Shown here: positions 39,452 to 52,300 of the stretch, one piece after another | Position numbering within the stretch: position 1 is the first letter of the stretch | How the letters are laid out: each line of letters opens with the position of its first letter | NCBI GenBank assembly: GCA_021292105.1 | Contig: CM037874.1 | Coordinates: forward strand, 54,790,540-54,854,539 | DNA length: 64,000 nt | From: Anadara kagoshimensis | Taxonomy: Eukaryota > Mollusca > Bivalvia > Arcoida > Arcidae | Direction: 5' to 3' | The notes under the pieces: model-generated | What the model saw: only the letters and a program-made list of their open reading frames with translations | Databases searched by the model: none | Told to the model about the DNA's origin: nothing | Position numbers and translations under genes: made by a program

Positions 39452-40330
39452 TAATCAAAAACAAACATACTAATCCATGTCCGAATTACAATCCAGAAGC
39501 AAAGTAAACACTTTGGAACTGACAAGTTAGGTTAGACACGCGAACTTCCACCAGGGAAGTGGGGTTGGGTGCTCCGGAAGGGTAAGCACCTCCTGTTCTG
39601 CCACATGTGTAATCAAAATTGTGTGAAAGGAACATGGAACTATGGGACGTCAAATATATCCAGGGCAATCCTGGACACGGAGACGTCAAACTTATCAACA
39701 ATACTGTGATGACGGCCATAAAACTTTTTTGAGGGCCTTGACAAGCCTAGGCTTGCAATATTCCATGTGTCAACAATTTATTTGCAAGCAGCCTACTTCG
39801 TTGTACAAAGTCCCTGTAGTGGGAACAGGCTCTTCCATAGCGTATCAATTGGAAAACAAATACACCATAAGCAGGAGAAACAGGTATATTGTTGCATAAA
39901 AAAGGAAAGTTGACAATAGAAAAATTAAAGTCATCACGTCTGTCATAAAGCTTCAAATGTAGCCTTTCGTGTGCGTCATAATTCAGGTATAAGTCTAAAT
40001 AAGAAGCATAACTTAAGGAATCAGTCGTGTCTTTTGTTCCAAGCACACTAGGATAGATGACATTCACATAGTCTCCACATTTAGGATTGTTATAAGACAG
40101 AACGTCATCTATATATATGTATGTTGAGTTGAATGATTTGGCGACAATCTTCTCTCCAGATTTGATAAGGTTCTGCATAAATTCTGCTTCATAAGAAACA
40201 AATCAGCAAGAAATGGTGCACAGTTTGTACCCATTTGTATACCGATTGGGGTTTGTTCTATTACAAAATTAATTTTATTAAGTTTGCATAATCCAACATG
40301 GTCAGAACTCGTCTTGTGCAATTAATACTC
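39452..40330 (-). mobile_element. RT retroelement (possibly Penelope-like), 5'-truncated
   Basis: The best-preserved copy. On the minus strand: IQMGTNCAPFLADLFL near 40240, then TYIYIDDVLSYNNP (the Y-x-D-D catalytic motif), SYASYLDLYLN, KLYDRRDDFNFSIVNFPFLC and FVFQLIRYGRACSHYRDFVQ. Downstream comes the terminal sequence that forms the dispersed short repeat, ending at gtatgtttgtttttgattaa. A frameshift separates the two RT segments. This RT type is widespread in invertebrates; I place it as Penelope-like only tentatively. Confidence 0.75.
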
Positions 40331-40372
40331 AATGACAAAGATCAAAGTGCAGAGTTTGGAGAAGAACTCGTG

Positions 40373-40485
40373 ATTTCAAAAACAAACCGAATAGTCCCAA
40401 AAGCTAATTAAAATCTTTGAAAACTTACAAAGATAGTTTAACACCTAAAGCCCATCAAGGAAGTCAAACCGCGTGCTATGTAATA
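40373..40485 (-). repeat. Diverged retroelement-end repeat
   Basis: Carries tcaaaaacaaaccgaatagt and cccatcaaggaagtcaaacc, next to the RT copy. Confidence 0.5.
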
Positions 40486-40665
40486 TATGATTGCTATGGT
40501 TTTGTTCTAGGACCCTTAAAATCGAGACATAGACATTTAAATTCATTAAAAACCAAAGGAATCAACAGTCTCAAGTAGGACTACTTCTGTACATATTGTT
40601 AAGCGTAATGCTATATTAGCAATTTTATAGCTGTTCGCACGAAGGGCAAGTTTATTAATCTCTAA

Positions 40666-40668
<3 letters not shown>

Positions 40669-40718
<50 letters not shown>

Positions 40719-40965
40719 CGTTCGAATGCGGCTCTGGGCGACTTGAAGGTGTTAACTCACAAAGTCAGTACGCCACCGACAAGCATACCACTTTCCAGTC
40801 ACATTATCATGACACCAGGTGAAGCAATCGATACTCTTAGCTCCTCAAACCGAGTGTACATGTCTGGAGAGAAATCAGTATCTCAAATTTATCCGACCTA
40901 AGATCGAACCCATGACCTCATGCTTGCGAGGTGAACGCTCTACCACTTAGCCACTTCGGCGGTCT
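40669..40965. repeat. (TG)n microsatellite followed by a tRNA-like SINE
   Basis: (TG)n at 40669-40717. It is followed by a minus-orientation SINE whose tRNA-like head (reverse complement of gatcgaacccatgacctcat and gctctaccacttagccact) ends near 40965. Confidence 0.65.
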
Positions 40966-41630
40966 ACTTATGAATATTAAGCATGTTTGTTTTTAAATAA
41001 TTTGTCTAATGATATAATGAATGTATATATTCAGGCCCAGTTTCACAATCATTCCTTAACTAAGATTTTTCTTAACTTAAAACTGGCAAAAGTTCAATTT
41101 TTATAATTTTGTTAATTTTTATTTTATTCAGAAATTAAGGTTGTTATTTTGAAGATTAATTCGAGTTTAAAATATTCGTGTTTAGTTTTGTCAAAAATAT
41201 TTATTATTAGTCCCAAAAAGATAAGCAAAATTTGCTGATTTTAAATTTAGTAAAAGTTTAGTTATGAAATGACTGTTAAACTGGGATTAATCAAAACAAA
41301 CATACCTGCATGCACAACTGACAAAAAACGAAAACTTATCCCATTTGATTTCACCTAAAGTTCGTGTCTTCTCCAAAACATGCATAAAATTTTACCAATT
41401 CTGTAGAACAATGATGCAAATCTCCGTTTTTTGCCTTCAACGAAACAGGATGTTTGTGTATTTACAACGTAGAAACTTAAAGTCCTATATTTTTTTACCC
41501 GACCTGTATATTTATTGACCGTGAAAAAATAAAAATACAAAGCGGCTTTATAAGTTAAATGTAACCATCGTGATAAAGCGATTGTATTACTATTGTGTCA
41601 GTGCACATGTACCCATATAACATTAGCCCG

Positions 41631-41975
41631 TTGGTTGGTTGGTTGAATGTTGCTTAACGTCGCATCAGCAATTTTTCAACTATTATTCAGTAATTAATAT
41701 CTATGGATTAATGCGTATGCATGTGAAGTGCGTGTTTGTTTTATGGTCTGCCTTGTACTACCGCGCACTCAGGTCGACTTTAACGTGCTAGCTCACAGTT
41801 CGTCACAGACAAGCGTGCCACTACCCCAGTCACATTATATTGATACCAGATGAACCAGTAAAGGCCAACGGCAGAAATCACTTCCCCACGTGTAGTCTGA
41901 GCGGGGCCCGAACTCACAGCGTTGAGAGACCCTGGATTTGTAGACTTGCGTCTTATCCATCAGGCGACCGCTGCA
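41631..41975 (-). repeat. tRNA-headed SINE, family 2
   Basis: Inverse of the copy at 36687: starts ttggttggttgaatgttgct, includes gtaaaggccaacggcagaaa and ends gagagaccctggatttgtag with caggcgaccgct. Confidence 0.7.
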
Positions 41976-42667
41976 ACTCATCAGTCCGTTAAATAATAAT
42001 ATAAAACAAATGAAGTATCTGGAGTTTTCAAGATTCGATCACTTGTACTGAGGCGATTAGTTCTGGTGGAGTAATAGAGTTTTACATCCCACTCAATATT
42101 TTTGCACTTGTATAGGCGGTCCGTTTTTGTGATGGTGAAGTCGAGTATTGGAGTTTTACGCCCCAGTCTAATATCGAGGCGGTCAGTTTTTGTGATGGTA
42201 GCGTAGTATATTAGAGTTTTACGCCCTATTCAATATTTCTTCACTAATATCGAAGCGGCCGACGTCCGTTCTGGGATGGTGGAATGGAGTAGTAAAGTTT
42301 TAACACCCCACCCCACCCCCCACCCCCCGGTCAAGTTTTTCCCTTGTATCGAGGCTGACGTCTGGGATTGTGGAATGGCATATTTGAGTTTTACGTCCAT
42401 GTCTAAATTGTCGCTTATATCATTCTAGTGTTTGAGTTTTACGCCCCAGCCGAGATTTTTTACACTTATAAAGAATTGATCAGCTCAGCTAATAGGTGGC
42501 GAGGAAACCGGAGTATCCGGAGAAAACAACTGAACTTCTACTGAATTTGTAAGTTTCAAAGCTTTTACTTATATTTTGGATTGTGATTTAGTATGTTTGT
42601 TTTTGGTTATATTACTTTATATTATGTCGTGTAATTTGTTGCCTTGGCCGTTAACAAGTACACGTTT

Positions 42668-42995
42668 TAAGTACAAATTGAGTTGGTAGAGTGCCCGTTC
42701 CGTAAGTGGGATGTTGTGGGTTCGAACCCCGGCCGGGTTTGACCCAAGACTTAAAAGTGGGAAGTGACTGTTCTTTTCACCAAATACTCGGCATTACGAA
42801 ATGAAAGTCCCGTTTTTTCGGATTGGAACTTAAGTTAAACTAGGTCCCGTGTCACGGTAGGCTAAAGAACTCTGCTGTATAATGCCATCAGTGTAACGTA
42901 CAGGCAAAGTTTTAGCACTTTCGCCTATAGCTGGCGACGTCTCGATGTTAGTAAAATATTCTTGACTGGGACGTTAAACACCATTACTCAACTTA
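42668..42995 (+). repeat. tRNA-derived SINE (family 1)
   Basis: Head ttggtagagtgcccgttccg and gtgggttcgaaccccggccg, then tttgacccaagacttaaaag and the tail cgatgttagtaaaatattct. Confidence 0.75.
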
Positions 42996-43386
42996 ACTCA
43001 AATGCAAATTGTGTTTTTAAATTTTAAAGACATATACTCAAAAACTGAAATGGTTTTATTTGTGATTTCCCCTTTTTGATTTTCTTTTTAGTTCGTATCA
43101 ATCTATACCACATTTTCATCGTTTACAGGTACATCAGTATTGTTCTGTTACATTAACCAGTTGACTGTTTTTGTTTTTGTTCCTTGTATGGTTATACACG
43201 AACAGAGGATCCAGTCTCAGAGACATGCTGTCATCTGCATCTCAGTACAGTCCCGCGAGAAATCTACTCAAGCACTAACAGGGAGGCCATTCTCGGAGAA
43301 ATGTCGTGTTCTGCATCCTAGTACAGACCTGCGAAAGCATTCGCTCAAGATGAAAAAGCCACCTGTTTTTTTTTTATGTTGTACAG

Positions 43387-43588
43387 GATCGCCTCCAACA
43401 AAACGTGAAGACATTGAAGGCCTTTTAGAGAAATATCCAATGATCGCAATACAGAACACAGAAAATAGTACAATTGAAGCCAATGAAAGTTGTGATTTTG
43501 TTATTGTTTGCAGCAAACCTTTGTATTTCGATCAGGAAACAAAACTAGAACAGGGATCATTGCTTCATTACCTTGTAAAGGAAGATTT
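43387..43588 (+). CDS. Orphan plus-strand exon, unrecognised protein
   Basis: Preceded by a strong acceptor (poly-T, then atgttgtacag) and followed by GATTT|GTATGT. Phase 1 in, phase 2 out. Reads (G)SPPTKREDIEGLLEKYPMIA, then ESCDFVIVCSKPLYFDQETK and LEQGSLLHYLVKEDL. It is open for all 202 nt, has no low complexity, and its composition looks like real protein. No partner exon was found on the plus strand nearby. It could be a relic exon, part of a gene with long introns, or captured DNA. I do not recognise the domain. Confidence 0.45.
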
Positions 43589-43923
43589 GTATGTATATAA
43601 GTACACACGTTGAGTGTATGGTTATCTTGCAGACGAGGTTTTAGTGTCTTTTACAATAACTTCCGGACTTACATAATCCAGTTCTCAAACACAAACGTTC
43701 GATACAAACTTATTAACAACAACAAAATCTTACCTGGCTGTAAATTCAGAATTTCGAAATTAACTGGCTATCTGAATACAATAAAGACGCTTAATATGAC
43801 AACCCTAAAACATTATTATCATTCAGGTCTGACTTGTCCAACGATGTGGCTTTTCCTCAATATTATTAAGCGATATCTTAACATATATTTATTGGTTTGT
43901 TATGTTGTAATTTGTTATTTATT

Positions 43924-44077
43924 TAAGAAAAAAAGGTAATTTTCCAATGTTTTCATGAACTTTCAAAGTATAATGGTCAGTCCCATTTTTTTTGCAAAAA
44001 AGACTTTGTCTCAAAAATTTGAGACTGACCATTATACTTTGCAAGTTCATAGATATTGGAAAATTACCTTATTTCTT
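43924..44077. repeat. Palindromic element with about 55-bp arms
   Basis: Left arm aggtaattttccaatgtttt ... agtataatggtcagt; right arm actgaccattatactttgca ... tggaaaattacctt. Its right flank (ttgccgtctcacatt) recurs inverted at 54660-54740. Confidence 0.7.
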
Positions 44078-44522
44078 ATATTTACAATATTTATAAAAAT
44101 CTTTTTTTATTGCCGTCTCACATTATCCACATTAATTTGGAAACAATTTTGAAATGCGCTATTGGTGCGCCTTTTCATAAAAATGGGTCGTCTCCTGTCA
44201 GTCAACGAGGGCATTAGACATCTGACGTCATCACGTGGAGCAATGTTTCTATGAAGTTGCAAAGTATAGTCGATGTCAAATTCTTTATTGAAGCAAAGAT
44301 ATTGTAAATAATATTGATAATGACTGCGCTTCACATGGTTGCGTTCTGTTTATTTTATAATGTATAGAATAATGAAAGAGTTGTGTTTTATGTTGTCCCT
44401 CTCACTTATATCGCCTGGATTTGACAACTTTGACCTACCTCATTTAACTATGACAACTTGACAACTTAATGTCAATGATCATTTTTTCGAAACAAAAAAC
44501 GTTGTCTTTCCCTTGCTAATGA

Positions 44523-45030
44523 CAACGGTAGCTCAGTTGGTATAGTGCTCGCTCCGTAAGTGGGAAGTCGTAGGTTTGGACCCCGACCGGGTTTGACCCA
44601 AGACTTTAAAAGTGGGCACTGCCACGCCACGCATTACGAAATAAAACTTGCTGTTCATTCGTATGGGAATTTAAAATAGACGAGGTACCGTGTCACGGTC
44701 GGCCTGGCACGGTTAAGAACCCTTCAGCGCAACACACAGGCAAAATGTCTGCACCTTAGCCTATACCTGGCGACGTTTCGATATAAGTGAAATATTCTTG
44801 ACTGGGACGTTAAACACTATTACTCAACTCATTACAATTCAATATTACACATACATGTATAATGCAGAAGATAGAGGTAAAAATATAAATTTCTTCACCT
44901 TAGCCTATAGCTGGCGACGCCTCGATATAAGTGAAACACTGAATGGTACGTTAAACACATTACTTAACTCATTACAGTTCAATAATACGCATACATGTAT
45001 AATGCAGAACATAGAGGTAAAAATATACTT
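44523..45030 (+). repeat. tRNA-derived SINE (family 1) with duplicated 3' tail
   Basis: Head gtagctcagttggtatagtg. The tail (cctatacctggcgacgtttc ... atacatgtataatgcagaag) at 44755-44890 is repeated at about 44900-45030, so a block of about 135 bp was duplicated in tandem. Confidence 0.7.
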
Positions 45031-45400
45031 TTTTATTTATTATATAACAAAAACAATTTGTATGAAAATATTACATCTATTATATATCACAGAAAACGAG
45101 AAAAAGAAAGGAAGGGAGATAAATAGGACAAGTATAATCCGCGTTAATTGGTTAGGTAATAAGCTTGTCTTATTTTTGTCTAAGTTAAGAATAAAAAAAT
45201 GTAAAGAATGTGAAAATGTTATGAATATATTTGTTTTTCAACTGAAAAGTTTATAACAATATACATGTATATCCAGCAAGTTTGCCGATAATAAACCCAT
45301 TATTAGTTTTTCTTGAATTAAAATTAATCTACAAAACTACAATAAAGTCATAAATTTCAGCCTTTTAAAAATCTCTTGTTTAAATGAACGGTTACGTCAT

Positions 45401-45611
45401 CAATTGACGAATCGCCGACCACGCCCATAATGTTCCGACAAAGCCCCGGCATGCTTGAATTACACATAAAAAGAATGAAACCTCGGTCTCGATTTCGCCA
45501 TTTTATGACGACACTAACACTAGTCTGTCATTAGTTGCCGTGACGTTGTTTTGGTATCGTGAAGACGGCCAGTGTAGGAACATAAAAGGCATGACCGGCA
45601 ATACTTCAATT
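45401..45611. mobile_element. GC-rich palindromic MITE, copy 2
   Basis: caattgacgaatcgccgacc at the left and catgaccggcaatacttcaa at the right; interior carries the family's ttagttgccgtgacg. Confidence 0.75.
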
Positions 45612-45880
45612 AAACGGTATTCAGATAGCTTTCAGCTGCCGTGCCAGTGTGTATTTTGAGTTGGTCTATGTCAGTTAAAAGCGGCTTTAATAATTATGTT
45701 TAACACATCTAGGGTTATCTTTATATACAGGAATGGCGTGTTAGGTAGAAAACTAGCAACAGCAATGTAATTATGTTGGTAAATCCAGGAAAATCTGAAA
45801 ATAGATAAACAAAAGCAGATACAGATAAAACGGTAATTACTAGTGTCCACTCGAAGTAGAAGCGAATCAATTTCAGAATT

Positions 45881-45991
45881 AATTGACGGGTTTAATGACG
45901 TCACTAACACTAGCTGCCGTGACGCTGCTTTGGTACCGTGATGGCGGTTAGTGTCGGAACATAAAAAGCATGACCGGCGATACGTCAATTG
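45881..45991. mobile_element. GC-rich palindromic MITE, copy 3 (internally deleted)
   Basis: aattgacgggtttaatgacg jumps directly from the left end into the interior; the right end gaccggcgatacgtcaattg is intact. Confidence 0.7.
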
Positions 45992-46057
45992 TGCGTCAGC
46001 TACATCTATATATTGAAGAAGGAATTGCATTCGTATTGTCCTAATCACCGTTTCTGA

Positions 46058-46268
46058 CAATTGACGGATTGCCGGCCACGCCCACTATGTTCCGACAAAG
46101 GCCCGACATGCTTGAATTAGACGCAAAAAGAATAAAAACTCGACCTGATTTGTCCCGTTTAGTGACGTCACAGACACTAGTACGTCATTAGTTGCCTCGA
46201 CGCTGCTTTGCTACGGTGATGGCGGCCAGTGTCGGAACATTGTGGGCGTGGTCGGCGATAAGTCAATT
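46058..46268. mobile_element. GC-rich palindromic MITE, copy 4
   Basis: Near-complete: caattgacggattgccggcc ... tgtcggaacattgtgggcgt, with clear inverted ends. Confidence 0.8.
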
Positions 46269-46321
46269 AGTTACACTTTTTTACCAATAAAAAATACAAT
46301 AAACTTGAATAATGTTTGATA

Positions 46322-49300
46322 TTATTTACTTGTTTGTACACATTGCCGATTGACATAAAGAATTTCTGTAAAAAGAGAAATGGTGCTTTGAGAATTTTGC
46401 ATGGTATGTCTACACCGAAAGTGATGTCACTGGTGACGTTTTACGTCATATGCGCAACAAGATCCGCCATTTGAATTGTTAATCAACATGTAAATCCCAA
46501 TAGCGTAAACGTTTTACTCTGTGCAGAAATATTCTACACTAATCACGGATGCGCATACATAATTCCTGGTGCGACTAGTTACAAATAAGTAAAAAAACAT
46601 AATTTATTCAGGTTTATTTGATTCGAACCCACAACCTCCCACTTACGGAGAGTGCACTCTACCAACTGAGCCACCGTAGTGGTATCGAAAGCAATACAAC
46701 ACATAAATAAAGAAAACAAAATATCAAATTCCATTGCAGTAATTAAATGGCTACCTCAAGAAAGAAAACAACACTATTTTGGCTCTTCGACGAGTTTAAA
46801 ACTTTGTTTTGGAAAATGTAAATCATAAAAGAGGATAAAATTGGAAAAATTAAAGATCACGTTTAAATCATGATCTTAATATAACCCTTATATATCTCAA
46901 TTTAATTTTACTCTTTATGTAGCGACGTGTAATGGTGAAGATTATTTCGCTTATATTGAGTTGGTTGGTTCTGGGTTTTTTGAGTGAAACTGGAATTTCC
47001 GGAGAAAGCCACAAACCTTCGACAGCCGTTCTCGCACTAGGATATACCCGGATTTCAAAGATCTGAACCTAAGGGGCCAATGAGGTATGGATCGTTAGGT
47101 GACACTTAAAACCCTTCGCCTACTGGATATCTGCATAGGTAAACAACATTGACGTGTCCATTTGACCTTCCATTAAGTATATTTATATAGGAGGTTCCAC
47201 CTAATACATGGGTAATGTTAAGATACACAGTCAATGCATATACACATTGCCCATGATGTGTTTACATCATATAGATGAAATATACACGCGTGATCCCCAC
47301 TCTTAATCAACTCCTTCATAATGAATATTGAAATCAAAGGTCAAGCGGACAGGTCAATGTTGTTTACATATACACATGTGTATATATAAATTGTGTTGGA
47401 AGATTGTCGTTGTACCAGTAGTTATGTTTGTAGGGTAGTAATATTAATGTAAATCGTACTTACGTCTTCTGCTTGAACTCGGTATGTTACTGTTATCTAT
47501 AAAAGAAAGCAATAAACAGATCATTGTAAAACATAAAATTGACTAATCAAAAACAAAGATACTTATCCATGTCCAAATCACAATCCAGAAGCAACGTATA
47601 AAACTTTGGAACTGACAACTTAGGTTAGACACATAAACTTCCACCAGAGAAGTGAGGCCGGTGCTCTGGAAGGGTAAGCACCTCCTGTTTAACTGAAATG
47701 TAACGCATCTTTTTATTATTACAACTTATATCAATGATTTTAAAACATCAATGATACAATCCCGTGCCGCTTAACGTCGCACATGTCAGCACGGCTGCAT
47801 GTTTTGGTGACGTCACAAATAGTTTTTTGCCATTATGTAAGTAAGCTGGCTTTGTCAATTGGGAATTCTAATGCAAAGATTTTGTAAACAGGATTTTGAT
47901 TGGACCCCGACCGAAGTAAAATCTACGTTTTACGGTCGGAGTTATGACGTCGCGTGCTGTCTAGACTACGATTACGTCATGTATTCCTACACGCCGGTAC
48001 ACGTGCTTTTTTACAAAACGTAATGACATAATTCATCGTTGTAAACAAAGATTTTGTTATATTTAAATACCGATATTTATTCGACATCTGTATTTCGAAC
48101 AATAAAATTATATTACCTATGAATATCGGTGCTTTAGTGATAGAACTATATTTGTGTTATGGCGCAATGATACAGGTCTGTACTAAACAATGTCTAACTG
48201 TAGCATCGGAAATCTTCATTTATTTAATTAATTTGAGCAATATTTTTTATTTGCATTAGAATGGAGATAACTATTTTACATTTGAAGAGTTCCGACCGTA
48301 AAACGTGGTTTTTACTGTCGCAAATACCGTTTACCTGGCTCCGCAAGCGTCGCCAGGTAGAACTCATTTTGCGACAGTAAAATCCACGTTTTACGGTCGG
48401 AACTCTTCAAATGTAACATAGTTATCTCCTAATTTTTCACCTATCAACCAATTGACGGATCGCGATCGCCGACCACACCCACAAAGTTCTGACAGAGGCC
48501 TGGCATGCTTGCATTAGACACAAAAAGAATAAAAACTCGGCCTGAATTGTGTCATTTAATGAAGTCACTGACAGTAGTGTGTCATTAGATGCCGTGCCGA
48601 AACATAAAAAGCATGGCCGGCGATACGTCATTTAAGCGTCTTAGATTTTTGCCAAATACTACTATAATGTATTGATGTGTTTACTTACCATCAGCAGCAA
48701 CAGTGATTGTTGGTAGACCTTTGATTGAAAACAGAGATACAGTGCCGCTTACACTCCCTGATATAATCAACATGTGATCACCTGTAGGACTCTGTTCGGC
48801 AGGAACGTATCTAAAATACATACATTTTAATGTTAGGAGTACTAACTTTTACTTGTCAACAACTGGACCCCCCCCCCCCCTCCTCCCCATCCAAAAAATA
48901 AAGTCTAGAGAGAAAATGTCGACATCCAGACCCCCGCCCCTAATGAAATATAGGCAGTTACAGCTGAATATCGTTTCCTTAGCAACAGACACAAAAATCG
49001 AAAGAGACCCATGCGACTTACTGCTCACATGGAACAAGTGTACCTTTTGTACTTTGCAATAAAATATCAATAAATTTTACGGATAAGCCAGGTATCACGT
49101 GTCCTTAGCAACAATCAGGCCCATGCTCACATAAGCCAAGTACCACGTGTCCTTGGCAACAGACAGGTCCATGATCACATAAGCCAAGTATCACCTCAGC
49201 TGAAAATCGTGTCCTTAGCAACAGGCAGAGAAACCGAAAGAGGCCCATGCTTACAAGTATACCTTTTGCACTTTGTAATGAAATTTCAATAATACAAATG

Positions 49301-52300
49301 AACAGATAAGTCAAGTATCAGCTCAGTTTTACTCCTTTTATCAATTTTAGAGATGTTTTTCGGCGTACCTAGTTTAAGTAGCAATGGCAATGATGGTAAC
49401 AAAAAATCTGAATTGCACCGGTCCAACGGAAATCGGAAATCCTTAATATTCCGTTAGTTGGTCAAGGACTATGTAAGTTATATGTATACCTTATATCTTC
49501 AGGATCTACTTCACTGATTTGTTTCCTGTTAAACATGTCCTCCCAGGTTCCGTTTGTATCAGGTATACCCGAATATATACTCTCAAAATTAGGATTGTTG
49601 AGATTATCTGTGATTGAATAGATAGACACAGTACCCGGCCGTTCATTGCCAACAAAAAGTACTACCATTTTCCCAACATGCGCTACGGCTAACTCCTCCG
49701 TTTCCGGTCCCTATTATGAAAAACCATAAACAATCATCTGACAAACTCAAGAATATCAGACAATTAGTTATTCAGATCTGTTTATTTTCTCATGGTGTCA
49801 CAATATTCACCTCTAATTTTATTTTAGTTCAGGTCTCGATTCCATTATTTGCTGTAATGAACAAAATGAAAAATATTGGAACAAAAAAAATTTTGAAGTC
49901 TTGAAATTATTTTTAATTGTTTTTTTTTTAATAAAAAATTTATATCAAGAAAGGGGTCACGTATAACGTCAATATGGGGCCTGGTCTTATCGAAGTACAT
50001 GGTAAGACTACACTCTTCCACTTAAATCACATATTATACCAGTCTTATTTTACAGCACTAGACAGCCGTTTCAGAATACAATTCCTCATCAGCAGTGCTT
50101 GCACCAAAATTATGAAACCAAAACTTTTTTTCCAAGATGTTGAAAAGAAACCCAAAGGAACAAAATCAGCTTATAAGGAAATACTTAGTTAGGTTAAACT
50201 GTGGAATACCGCATTCAACCTTTATATATATATTACCAAACATGACGTTAATGCCATATTGAAAATTCAGGTCTAAAATTTAGGAATGCATAAACACGTA
50301 CATGTAAGTGCTACATCTTTCTAAACTTACTTTATCATCTGAACGTGAGTTAAACGTCTCTGCTAAAGTGTATTCACCATCTGGATCTGAATTAAATAGA
50401 TAACTCATATATTCTGCGTGTTTTTTCTCAATGTGGTTACCACTATCATAATATAGCTCCATTGTAGTAACGGAGCGTATAGAGAAACTCCTAGCTCCAA
50501 AAGCGTACAGAGCTTCATATTCATAACCATTGGGTGCTCTTCCATTTTCTGTTGTTACTTTTAATCTTCCTGAAATTAATATTGGGAGAAAAAAATCTAA
50601 AATAGCATTTTTGTGAGTATCTAAACTAAACCAACAATTTATGCAAGTTTTGAAATGTTCGTAAGTAAGCGTGTTTGTCTATTTATACGTATGTGTTTAT
50701 TTCCGTATTAGCAGTGTTATAATTTAACTCCTTCTCCTGCTTATGGTGTATTTGTTTCCTAATTCATATGCTATGGTAGAGCTTGTTCCCACTACAGGGA
50801 CTTTATACAACGAAACAGGCTGCTTGCAAATAAATTGTTGACTCAGGGATATTGTGAACCTATGCTTATCAGTGCCCTCAAAAAGTTTTAAGACCGTCAT
50901 CTGTGACCATGATTGCCCTAGATATATTTGACGTCTCATATAGTTCAACACAATTTTGATTACACACGTGACTGGTGTAGCTAGCTAAACAGGATGTGCT
51001 TATCCGTCCCTTCCGGAGCACTCGGCCTCACTTATCTGGTGGAAGTTCACGTGTCTAACCTGACTTGTCAGTTTCAATGTGTTAACTTTGCTTCTGGATT
51101 GTGATTTGCGACATGGATTAGTATCTTGGTTTTTCATTATCTGTGTTAAAATAACTATTCATGGATCTTCTAAAGTCTTGTTACTCTCGCCATTTACAGG
51201 AATCTACAAAGCTTAAAGTCTCTTGTTTTATTGGAAACGTTCATCTATCCGCTCATTATAAAAACATACAAACATGTATGTTACTGACATATTAGAATTA
51301 TGATAAAACGGTTTAGTTCGTTCACCGAAATTTCAGTGTTTTATTCTAGACTTAAAAATACGATTTTGTCCTACTGTCATGTGCAACTTTTGATTTTTTA
51401 TAAAATAACGCATTCAATTGACGGATCGTCGGCCACGCCCACTATGTTCCGACAAAGGGTCGACACGCTTGTATGACACGCAAAAAGAATGAAAACTCGG
51501 CCTGAATTGTGCGGTTTAATGACGTCACTGACACTAGAGCGTCATTAGTTGCCGTGACGCTACTTTGGTACCGTAATGGCGGCCTTTGTCGGAACATTGT
51601 GGGAGTGGCCGGCGATCCATCAATTGTCATGTGCTACGTTTGAATGCGTTCTTTTATAAAAAAATCAGAAGTAGCACATGGCACTACCGTACGTCAAAGG
51701 TCGGAATAACTTACCGGAAGTTATTTGTGATTTCACAACCAATGAACAATAATAAAGTCAGTCTTAATTAATAAACTTGTTTGAATAATAATAATAATAA
51801 TAATAATAAGCATAATAACAATAATAATAATAATTAAAAGGGAAACTTACCTAAATGATTATCCTGTAACAATGTTTGAATGGTCATATTATTCTTGAGA
51901 GCAAACCGCGTTACAGGTGAATCGTCTGTAAGACAAAATCAAACTTTAAGTTCTAGGTTGTAGACTTGCTGTTTTTATAAGCGTAAATGCAGTAGTGTGA
52001 TCCATTTGGAATAATTCCGTTTGTTGGAACTTGTTCATAGATTAACCCATAGAGATTAATAAAATAGTTCTCGTCGCGAATAACTGAAAAATTGCTGATG
52101 CGTCGTTAAGGTAACATCCAACCAATCATTTCAAACAACCGACCAATAAGCCCTGATACAAAACAGATTACAAAAAAACTTACAATAATGAAGACATCAC
52201 ATTAACTTACAGAATTCTTAAAATTGTCATCAAAAAAATTAGTTTATTACCTAAAAGTAAAATCACTCCCCGTGTATTTGCATTTAAGAAATTGACGGTT

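Larger units (their letters stand above)
36127..46320. other. Repeat-rich intergenic region
   Basis: Between the receptor start and the MSP130-like 3' end I see SINEs, retroelement fragments, MITEs and simple repeats, and one orphan plus-strand exon at 43387. No promoter element of either gene can be placed with confidence. Confidence 0.5.

Noticed and set aside
43268-43516. Hydrophobic minus-strand frame that might be the MSP130-like GPI tail
   Set aside because: It is antisense to the orphan exon, continues far past the hydrophobic run with charged residues, and has no suitable acceptor in phase.
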